64,000 nucleotides of DNA. It comes from Papaver somniferum. Lineage: Eukaryota; Streptophyta; Magnoliopsida; Ranunculales; Papaveraceae. The notes beneath the pieces are model-generated. The model ran no database searches. It was not told the DNA's origin and saw only the letters and a list, made by a program, of their open reading frames with translations. Shown one piece after another: positions 24,431 to 33,187 of this stretch (positions within the stretch are counted from its first letter, which is position 1; every line of letters starts with the position of its first letter). The stretch spans positions 11,970,360-12,034,359 of the forward strand of contig NC_039368.1 in NCBI RefSeq assembly GCF_003573695.1. The letters run 5' to 3'. The position numbers were made by a program, and so were the translations under genes.

Positions 24431-26083
24431 AAAATTCTAGAATTTTCTGTTTTTTCCCATATTCGGGAGATATGCATGATTTTTAACTCCCGAATGTAGT
24501 CGTGTTCTTCATTTCTCAAGAATGTCGACAGTATTCGGGAGATAGAATTATAGATTAACTTCCTAATATTATTGGTCATATATTCCTGTGAACAAAATGG
24601 ATATAATCGGTAGATTAAAGAAATTTTTGACTTCCGAATATATTGATGTAGAGACACAATAATTGGAAATGCACTAACTACCGAATATATTTATTTTGAA
24701 AAGTTCTCAAAATTGTGATTTAGGCAAAATCTCATTTTGGGGCCAGTATATATTCGGAATGAGAATATAATATTCTATTCTTCCGATTGTAAAATGTTGA
24801 AACTAAAATATATTTGGGGCCATATACCATTCGGTAGCAAATATTATTAACGTCTTCCGATTAGCCAACATACATTCGGAAGTTTATGCAAATCCAATAT
24901 CTTCCGATTATTACAAGTTCAAAACCAATGGCAATTATGGCTCTAGATGGTTCCAAAGACCGTTTTAGAAGGTTAGCCAACACACATTCGGAGATTTTTG
25001 CAAATGATATATCTTCCGAATACTACAAGGGAAAAAGTAGCAAGTTTTAGGTTTTTCGAAATTTCTGATTTTTGGGCCATCGTATACTCGGGAGTTTATG
25101 TATAATTCATATCTTCTGAATGTCACAGGTTCAAAAAAAATCATGCCATGGCTCTAGGTAGTTCCAAAAACCGTTATAGAATGTTTGCCATTACACATTA
25201 GGAGATTTTTACAAATGATATATCTTCCGAATACTACAAGTGCAAAACTAGAAAGTTTTATGTTTTTCGAAATTTATGATTTTTGGGCCATCGTATATTC
25301 GGAAGTTTATGTATATTACATATCTTCCGAATGTGACAGGTTCAAAACCAACTATGCTATGGCTCTAGGTGGTTCCAAAGGACGTTATAGAAGGTTAGCA
25401 TACACACCTTCAGAGATTTATTCAAATGATATATTTTCCGAATACTACAAGTGAAAAACTAGAACATTTTAGGATTTTCGATATTTCTGATTTTTGGGCA
25501 ATCGTATATTCGGGAGTTTATGCATACTATGTATCTTCCGATTGTGACAGGTTCAAAACCAACATGCCATGGCTCTAGGTGGTTCCAGAGGATGTTATAG
25601 AAGGTTTTCCAACAAACATTCAAAGATTTTTTCAGATGATATATTGTCCGAATACTACAAGTGCAAAACTAGAAAATTTTAGGTTTTTCGAAATTTCTGA
25701 TTTTTGGGCCATCTTATTTTAGGGAGTTTATGTATATTACATATCTTCCGAATGTGACAAGTTCAAAACCAACCATGCCATGACTGACAAGTTCAAAACC
25801 AACCATGCCATGACTCTATGTGGTTCCAAAGGCCGTTATAGAAGGTTAGACAACACACCTTCAGAGATTTATTCAAATGATCTATTTTGCGAATACTACA
25901 AGTGCAAAACTAGAATATTTTAGGTTTTTCGAAATTTTTGATTTTTGGGCCATCGTATATTCGGGAGTTTATGCATACTACATATCTTCCGATTATGACA
26001 GATTCAAAACCAACATGCCATAGCTCTAGGTGGTTCCAAAGGCTTCTAAAGAAGGTTTGCCAACACACATTCGGAGATTTTTC
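24430..26083 (+). repeat. 211-bp tandem repeat array
   Basis: The phrase 'gatttttgggccatcgtata' recurs near 25068, 25279, 25490, 25700 and 25940. The unit is about 211 bp; the last interval is 241 bp because of an internal 32-bp duplication ('gactgacaagttcaaaacca') at about 25768-25815. Each unit contains paired 'attcgg...ttccgaat' half-palindromes and 'ggctctaggtggttcc'. More diverged units extend left to about 24430. There is no stable ORF. Short ORFs repeat with the units and should be ignored. Confidence 0.9.
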
Positions 26084-26240
26084 TAGTTTTGCACTTGTAG
26101 TATTTAGACAATATAACATTTGAAAAATCTCCGAATGTGTGTTGGCAAACCTTCTTTAACAGCTTTTGGAACCACCTAGAGCTATGGCATGTTGGTTTTG
26201 AATCTGTCATAATCGGAAGATATGTAGTATGCATAAACCC
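25963..26240. repeat. Large palindrome at the end of the 211-bp array
   Basis: 25963-26083 is followed, after a 38-bp spacer, by its inverted copy at 26122-26240, with arms of about 120 bp and only a handful of mismatches. Translation on opposite strands gives the same peptide string 'MHTTYLPIMTDSKPTCHSSR', a direct proof of the inversion. The spacer also matches the array in reverse, so the last array unit as a whole has been inverted. Confidence 0.92.
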
Positions 26241-26885
26241 TTTCATCTTTGCCTATGGTCATTTTATAATAAGAACGGGTTACGTCTTTTTATAATACGT
26301 CTTTCTATAATAAGAACCATTTCATCTTTGCCTATGGTCATTTTTATCATTAAAACAAATTTTATCAATAGTTGTTAAATGGATACTCAAAAGGACTCTG
26401 ATGATGGCTCTGTAGACAACTACAAAGCTAGATTGGTAGTTAGGCATTTAAATTAACAAGCGAAGAATCCTTCGTCTAAGATGTGGTCTGGCCATGCACA
26501 AAATGTATATGACGCATTTTGACACGTATATAACCTAAAAATCTTCCCCCTCCAAATCCCTTTATTGTTTTACTTTTTGAGAAAAGTAGGAAGTTAACAA
26601 AAGTAAGGACGATTGTTTTGGAAATGCTTTTCTACTTTATAAAACGTGTCAACATATAATTATCGGCCCGACCAACAATCAAAAAAAATTTAGATATGAT
26701 GAAAAGATTGACTTCATATCTGACGTTTATGGTTTTCTATCTAACAAAATTCTTTTCTCATCTATCCACAACTAAAGCAGGCCATGAGACTATACTGTGA
26801 TATAGAAAATTTGGACGATAACTGGAAAAGAGATGGATAAGCAAATCCAAGAAAGGAAGAAATAAAATGTTTTAGAAGGAATTAC
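26241..26885. other. Intergenic DNA with a small direct repeat
   Basis: 'ttcatctttgcctatggtca' occurs at about 26242 and 26322, 80 bp apart, with 'tttttataatacgtctttctataataagaa' between. No gene is seen. Confidence 0.4.
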
Positions 26886-27505
26886 CACATACAACTCTTT
26901 CTCCGGCATTTCCATAAGACCAGTAATCTTGCTTTGTGTCCACATGTAATATCAGTTACATGATTAGTTATAACTCTGGAAATCCAGTGGTTTTCTAAAA
27001 GCACATGCATGTACGAACATGTACAAAAAAAAAGAAAAAAAGAGGAAGAGAAAGAAAAATATTCCGAGAAATTGTCATCTCTAAAATTTTTGAAAGTTTT
27101 CAAATTCATACTAAACACGTAGCTTCCTCAGTTGTTCTTTTTCTCCTTAATAATTCATTCGCGATATGAGAAGATACAAATTAATCGGTAACAACTTGAA
27201 ATCAAATTTGATTCTGGTTAAAGAACATACCTTTGATTTTCTCAAACTTAAAAGCATACAAACATTAGTTTCATGATCGTAAGCCTAAAAAAAACACACA
27301 CAAAAAAAAACCTAAAAAACCAAAAAAAATCTCATGATTTTTTTTTTCTCTTTCGTTCATCAGTTTCATGGGTTCGGCTTTAAATTGCTTATATATTAAA
27401 GAGTCATGTAAGAGATATATAGTGCATACCTCTGCTAAAGTCATCGATATAAGCATGCGCAACAACTGTCCTGCCAAGTATTTGATGCTTCCCACTTAGT
27501 GGAAT
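26886..27505 (-). pseudogene. Cu/Zn superoxide dismutase gene remnant
   Basis: Two minus-strand exon remnants match the C-terminal half of plant Cu/Zn SOD. Exon 27505-27430, after a good 'attacag' acceptor and before a 'gtatg' donor, reads IPLSGKHQILGRTVVAHAYI, where the family has IPLSG..SI.GRAVVVHADPDDLGKGG; the metal-site Asp is lost. Further on, 26942-26886 reads 'GHKARLL', then, after a one-base frameshift, 'GNAGERVVCGN' (family: GHKLSK.TGNAGSRVGCG). The acceptor before GHK is destroyed. The N-terminal exons and the C-terminus were not found. It is closest to the peroxisomal (CSD3-like) form because of IPLSG. Non-functional. Confidence 0.7.
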
Positions 27506-28176
27506 CTGTAATTCGACAAAGAAAAAAAATGAGAATGGAATTATGTAAAATTTAAAAAAGGCGTAATAAGGAATAAATTATAATACCTGGGTTCTTTAAC
27601 ATAAACGCTGATTTGATAAAGAGAATTCTATTTAACAAGTTTCATTTGTGGATCTTATATATAAAGTGCAGCGGAAAGATTTCGCTATTTTGATGATCTC
27701 TTATTTGGTGCGGCGGTAAATGAATTTTTAAAATATGCAAATGACTGCATTTTTAGTTTATGTTTAAACATACGACTCTTTTCTTTTCAATTCTCTATGT
27801 TTATAGTTGTTTTTTAAGGATTTTAAGTAATATCACGTGGATTATTAGAAAAAACAACAAAATGTACAACGTTAATACTATAACCTCCGGACTGTATTTT
27901 TTTAGAAAGTTTAATTAATATCTTATTTACTGTTAAAATATTGGAGGCTAAAATGCAGGTTTCAAAAGCCTTCCCTTTGCAATTCCAAGTTTGGAACGCG
28001 AGGTCTATGTTCTGATAATAGATTAGCACCAAACCCATTGCTCAAGCCATGTAATATACCCTGCATAATAATCACTTTCTAAAACAAACCTTGGAAATGC
28101 ACAAATACGAGGGAGGTCTCTATTTTTTTGTGGAGGATCCTATGAAGGAGTTGCGATCGATACATCATTTAAACAT
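27506..28176. other. Intergenic DNA, no gene seen
   Basis: A/T-rich stretch upstream of the SOD remnant. I looked for the N-terminal SOD exons (HGF.HIH..G) on the minus strand and did not find them. Confidence 0.4.
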
Positions 28177-28184
28177 ACGTGATT

Positions 28185-28388
28185 TGGGTCCAAGGGCATA
28201 ACTCAGTGGTATTCCATCAATTCTAGTAAGGAGGAGTCAAGGGTTCAATCCTCCAATGTAAAGGGTATTTAAATTAGTCGCATAGAGGATTTTGTGGGGC
28301 TGGGTCTAGCATTAGAGCCAGTCCTACCGGATGGATTTGGATAGGGTCCTGGGTTCGGCTTTAGCCTAGCCAAAAAGCGAAAAAAAAA
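28185..28388 (+). mobile_element. tRNA-derived SINE
   Basis: The 5' part resembles a tRNA gene with RNA polymerase III promoter boxes: A box 'gggcataactcagtgg' at about 28193-28209 and B box 'ggttcaatcc' at 28242-28251, the expected 33-40 bp apart. A tRNA-unrelated body follows and the element ends in an A-rich tail at about 28380-28388. Flanking 'acgtgatt' (28177-28184) and 'acatgatt' (28389-28396) look like an 8-bp target duplication with one mismatch. It does not fold as a functional tRNA. SINEs move with LINE enzymes. Confidence 0.75.
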
Positions 28389-28396
28389 ACATGATT

Positions 28397-29830
28397 CCGT
28401 TATCCAAAAATCTCAACCAACAACAACGTAGCACGTTGGAGAACTGGAAGAATCCCACATTCAATGATTTTTCAACCGACATATAATGAGTGGCGAAGTT
28501 TGCAAAAAAAAAAAAAAAAAAAAAAAAGAGTTCAAGCTAATGTTTTATTGATTTTTCTTGGTTAAAATGTCTCACTGAACCATACCCTATAAATCATCGA
28601 TTCCTTGAAAGGAGAATTTGTTTATGTGATGATTTGCACATATTAGAGAACATCTTCCTCTTACTCTTAGATATTTTTCAAGTGACACATGTTGTCCAAT
28701 ATAATGATGCGGGTATATGATATGTGATTGGGTATAACATGCACGATCTTATTTTAAAATTCATGATGCCCATAAATTAACTCAATGAAATTAAGTTTAA
28801 GTATTTAGTTATTATATACGGGTACCAAACTCTCACCTCATAATGCACCAAATCAAGGAATAATTTGTGAGTAAACATATATTTAACAAAATCATTCACC
28901 CATTTAACGGTTTTTCATTTTTTTAGCGTTGTGGAACTTATGTCCATTGACTACACAATTTACTCCATACATGAACGACCTGGATAGAGCTACGAAAGTG
29001 TTTGATTTGTGCATGAGACATAGACATCCGTAATTAATCTATTGATTTTAGAACGCAACATAACAAGTTATCAGATTATTTCGAGTTATTGTAGGTCTAT
29101 GGAATGCTTCTGAGAAACTTAAAGGTGGGGCTATCCAAAAAGGAGTGTAAAAGAAGTGCACTTAGAGATACTGAACAAATGGCTCCAGATGCCCCTAAAA
29201 AAAGAGGCTGAACAAAATACTAAGTCCCGAGAAATAATAATAAAAAGCCAAATCAATCATCTGCTAATTTTATCATTTGAAATCATGTTCAGGCTATTCG
29301 GGTTTTGGTTGGTTGGTTATTTGTTAAATATCTTTGATGTTGGATTCATTTTTTTTAAAACTTACGGAACAAACTAATGATTATATGTTGTTTTAATTGT
29401 TCTAATTGGGCATCTGACAATAAATATGTATTCGTTATTTACTTGCACAAATGCACTTTTGCATAGTATTATTTAGTGGGAAAAATGATGTAGAAAATCG
29501 TAAAATTTTATAAACCATATTTAACAAGATATAATTTCCATAATCTTATAAATCATATTTGCAATGATATTCGTGTGACCGTAATTTAAGATTCGGGTGT
29601 TACAGTAAAACTAGCATTTTTGATTTGCTTTGTTCTTTCATAGTTTTACTATGAATGAGAAGATTTACTATTTCTTAGTGCACAAGTGTAATTATGATGA
29701 GAATATTTATTTTTATTATTATACTATATTACATACATAAATTAGATATCTCCAGAAAATATTGAATATCCAAGGTTATCAAACTTTTTTATTAATTAAA
29801 TAATGTAATATATTAATCAAGAAATTTTTT
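28397..29830. other. Intergenic A/T-rich DNA with a poly(A) tract
   Basis: No gene is seen. A run of more than 20 A lies at about 28503-28526. The longest ORF (73 codons, 29156-29377) lacks recognisable features. Confidence 0.4.
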
Positions 29831-29906
29831 AAATGCTCCAAGGGCATTTGGGTTCGCCCCGCCACACCAATCGACGCCCCGGTACGTAGCACGGATTACA
29901 CACTAG
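29831..29906 (+). mobile_element. Possible Helitron 3' terminus
   Basis: 'ccccggtacgtagcacgg' can form a short imperfect hairpin about 10 bp before 'CTAG' (29903-29906), which is followed by T. Plant Helitrons end in a hairpin followed by CTRR and insert between A and T. The phrase 'ggttcgccccgccacacc' before it is like those seen in plant Helitron tails. The 5' TC end was not located, so the size is unknown. Confidence 0.45.
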
Positions 29907-30030
29907 TATATATAAAGATAGATAGCAGTTCAGTTATAAGCATTGATTTTATACATAATGTCTAGTTCAACACAAAAAAGTATGAACAAAAGATTGTCAA
30001 CTAGTTTTTCTAGTACTTGCTGTCCGTATT

Positions 30031-30447
30031 CCTTAAATGACTTCACGTTCTTTTAGCTTTGAGTTAGTTAACCAATATATAGCTTTGATAATGGCATGAC
30101 TACCCTTATATAATTAGTGATAATAATTATGATTAGATTTTAGAAATTTTAAGTATTGATTAAAAATTAAACTATTAGTGTTAAATTAGTAGAGAAATCA
30201 AATTTATATGAGAGAGTTGGAATTTTTGAGAGGAAGAAGAAGAAGTGAAAAAAAAACTTGGGTTTTGAGATTTTAGTGATTAGAAGTGACCAAAATGTGT
30301 GATTCAAATCAGAGGTAGACATCTGTCAAAATATTGAATTTTTAAAACCCAGATCTACGGACCAGATAAACAGTTCGGCTGAAAACTTGTCCTTAAATGA
30401 CTTCACATTCTTTTAACTTTGAGTTAGTTAACCAATATATATCTTTG
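30031..30447 (+). repeat. 57-bp direct repeats flanking a 303-bp transposon fragment
   Basis: 30031-30087 and 30391-30447 share 'ccttaaatgacttcac' through 'accaatatata' and 'ctttg' with four or so differences. Between them, 30088-30390 is a copy of 31762 to about 32098 (phrases 'tgtgattcaaatcag', 'gttcggctgaaaacttgtc'). The fragment starts and stops inside the parent element, so this is not a normal transposition product. Confidence 0.85.
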
Positions 30448-30538
30448 TACCTGAAAAACATATAAAGACTAAACTTGTTAGCAAAACCAAAATACAAACA
30501 GAAGAATAAAGTCTAGTTGGTAGGAAATAACGAGAGAG

Positions 30539-31497
30539 TAGGGGTGTGCAACGGACAGACGGTTGCGGATTAGGGGTCATCCGTAACCAATCCGTCAAAG
30601 TTGCGGATTTGGGAAATCCAATTGTGTCCGATCCAATCACCCGCGGATTTCACATCCGTGGATCAACGAGTGATACGGGATGATTACGGATTAACCGCGG
30701 ATTTAGTCATTAAAAGAAAAAAAAAAAATACTAAGTTCATAATTTAAAATTTAACACACAATAGTATTACTTTTTTTTAGCAACGAACAGCTACAGCTTC
30801 AACAACAACTAGAGCAAGAACGACAACAACAGGAGCAGCAGCAGCTCTAACAGCAACAACCACCACAACAACAATTTCTACCAGTAACTGATGCCGGTAG
30901 TCTGAATCAAACATTCAAGCTATCTGATAACCTTAAAAGTACCACTAATAGAGTCCCTGCAACTGACTGCCATAATGAAACCCAAGTTGATTCACCCAAG
31001 GAAATCAAGAGATGTGACTCACTAATTGACGATAACAATTATTGCCCTACTTGTTTCTATGGTAAGTGCACTACTACTACTACCACCAACCAACATCTTA
31101 ATATCTGCTGCATCCTTCAGTATCAATCTACTTGTAAAATTGCAGGTTATGAATCGGATAACCCAAAGATTTCCCACCAACAGCCACCATCACTATTACC
31201 TTTCCTGCATCCTCGAATGGACGGAGAGGAGCCCCTTATGCCCTATATGGGGCCAGGTTTTCCCCCTACCACTTCTCGCAATCATGTTTTTTTTTCCTTC
31301 TCATTTCTTATTTACTACCTTGTGGTGCGGATGAATCTGCGGATTTACAAAACCAACCACAACCAAACCGCTAAACCTTGCGAATTTGAAAACTCAACCG
31401 TGACCGATCCATAGACTCTTGCGAATTGGTTTTCACGCGTAATTTTACGGACGGTTATAGATTAAATCCGCGATTTCGATTTTTCTGCACACCCCTA
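30539..31497. mobile_element. Non-autonomous hAT element with 8-bp target duplication
   Basis: Terminal inverted repeats 'taggggtgtgca' (30539-30550) and 'tgcacacccctA' (ending 31497) flank 959 bp. The host site is duplicated as 'cgagagag' (30531-30538) and 'cgaaagag' (31498-31505), 7 of 8 matching. Subterminal 'gcggat'/'atccgc' repeats at both ends are typical of hAT transposase-binding sites. No transposase is encoded. The middle (about 30780-31290) is unlike the ends and looks like a captured gene fragment (see findings). Confidence 0.9.
30780..31290 (+). pseudogene. Gene fragment captured inside the hAT element
   Basis: The left part reads as a Gln-rich string, interrupted by one stop, then 'FLPVTDAGSLNQTFKLSDN' and 'EIKRCDSLIDDNNYCPTCFY', up to a 'g/gtaagtg' donor at about 31062. 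After a 'aaaattgcag' acceptor (about 31144) the frame resumes as 'YESDNPKISHQQPPSLLPFL' and 'RMDGEEPLMPYMGPGFPPT'. The exon-like composition, intron-like middle and proper splice signals suggest a piece of a host gene. I do not recognise the donor gene. Confidence 0.4.
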
Positions 31498-31739
31498 CGA
31501 AAGAGGGAAGTCCATCTTTTTTTTTAGAAGAGGCAAGTGTGAAATAGTGAACCAGCCTTAATTAATGGGCCTAAACAAAACAGAAGAAGACTTAACATAT
31601 GTGGGCTGCTTGTAAATGAAAAAAAACATATATGTGGGCCGAAAGACTGGAATATTTTTATTCAAGTTATGGGATGAAACCTGTTACGAGGCATACTAAA
31701 TAATGTCAAAATAAGGTCACTAGATAAAAAAAAACATCA

Positions 31740-32740
31740 CCCCTTATCCATCCTTTTTGATAATGACATGACTACCCTTTTTGATAATAATTATGATTAG
31801 ATTTGATTAGTTAGGAATTTTAAGTATTGATTAAAAATTAAATTATTAGTGTTAAATTAGTAGAGAAATCAAATTTATGTGAGAGAGTTGGAATTTTTGA
31901 GAGGAAGAAGAAGAAGTGAAAAAAAAACTTGGGTTTTGAGATTTTAGTGATTAGAAGTGACTAAAATGTGTGATTCAAATCAGAAGTAGACTTCTATACG
32001 AGGTTTAATGTCCTTTTTATAAGTTGAATCTGTCAAAAAATTGAATTTTTAAAACCAAGATCTACAGACCAGATGAATAGTTCGGCTGAAAACTTGTCAG
32101 CCGAACCTCTGTGTTTCGAAAATATACCTAGGTTCGGCTGACAACTTCACTCTGTAACTCACGAATTTAGGTTCGGATGATTCGAAAAAAATCGTTGCTA
32201 GCCGAACCTAGGTGTATTTTCAAAGAACAGAGGTTCGGCTGACAAGTTATCAGCCGAACTTCACTCTATAACTAACGAATTTAGGTTCGGTTGATTTGAC
32301 AAAATTCTAGCAAAATCGCATTAGCCGAACATAGTGTTTCTCTAAATCATAGACTAGGTTCGGCTCAAAATTGATATTCCAAGATCAGCCGAACTGATCT
32401 CCTGAAAACCCTAATTTCATCTTTGAAATCATATTTTATCGATCAAACAAAATAAAATCAATCAAAAACAAGATGGGTTTGTTACAAATGCATTGTAAAA
32501 TACATCTAAGACCAATTGAGATTTGGATTTCGCACTCCAACATCGCTCACTTCGATTTGCGTTTCCTTTGATTGATTGATTGCTTGATTGAATTGGAGTC
32601 CAAGATGTTTAAGTTTAAAGGTTATTTTGATTTTTGATTTTAGGTTTTTGAGGATAAGGACAATCTAGTAATTAAATTGTTTAAGGATATATAAGTAATT
32701 GCACTACCTTTAAACATCCCTTATAAAAACATCCTAGATG
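31740..32740. mobile_element. Transposon-like repeat with GTTCGGCTGA motif cluster
   Basis: The left half (31762-32098) is the parent of the fragment at 30088-30390. The right half has at least seven 'gttcggctga'/'tcagccgaac' units between about 32070 and 32395, several arranged as inverted pairs. The edges 'ccccttatccatc' and 'gatgggataa' are weakly inverted, but no target duplication was confirmed. No ORF is present. Confidence 0.6.
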
Positions 32741-32910
32741 GGATAATAAATAAGTATTCCTCAAAAAAATTCAGTATGCCTCAAAACAGGTTTCTATGGG
32801 ATAGGGGTCATTCGATTTTGAAAAATAAAGGCCCTGGTCAGAGCCGGGCCCTGTGCAGTCGCACACCTGCACACCCTCAGGTCCGGCTCCGAGTCCGTAG
32901 GATACAAAGA

Positions 32911-33187
32911 AAACCCGGTGCCCCTATGAATATAGAGGATTCCTTTTAACAGTGGTGCTCTCTAGTTTTTGACGCCATTGGATGATTAGACTAGGCATGG
33001 CGTGCGGAATCTAATTATTCCGGGCACTGCAACAACATGTGTCACTTGGACAACAAGATGACGAAACCAAATGAGATGCCACTTGTAGCATGTCATGCAT
33101 TTTTGTTCCTCGTTATTCTATCGTCTTATTCAACAATGCACATACCAAGATTCTAACAAGGAGATAGAATAACTGTCATCTTCAACA
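32911..33187 (+). promoter_or_regulatory. Promoter block of REM gene A
   Basis: This block aligns with those upstream of REM B (35850-36170), REM C (40125-40447) and the right window edge (63690-64000). Shared phrases are 'aggttcctttaac', 'tagtttttgacgacattgga', 'gcaacaacatgtgtcactt', 'tctaacaaggagat' and 'atcttcaacaATG'. In gene A the TATA position reads 'cccctatgaatatag', weaker than in C ('cctataaatataa'). The start-codon context 'caacaatg' is identical in all copies. Confidence 0.7.

Noticed and set aside
24430..26240. CRISPR-like array
   Set aside because: Repeat units are about 211 bp and contiguous, with no short repeats separated by unique spacers, in a plant nuclear genome.
28185..28260. 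tRNA gene
   Set aside because: A and B boxes are present, but the acceptor and anticodon stems do not pair, and an A-rich tail and target duplication show it to be a SINE.
29156..29377. 73-codon ORF ending in a hydrophobic segment
   Set aside because: Isolated in A/T-rich DNA, without domain, promoter or splice context.
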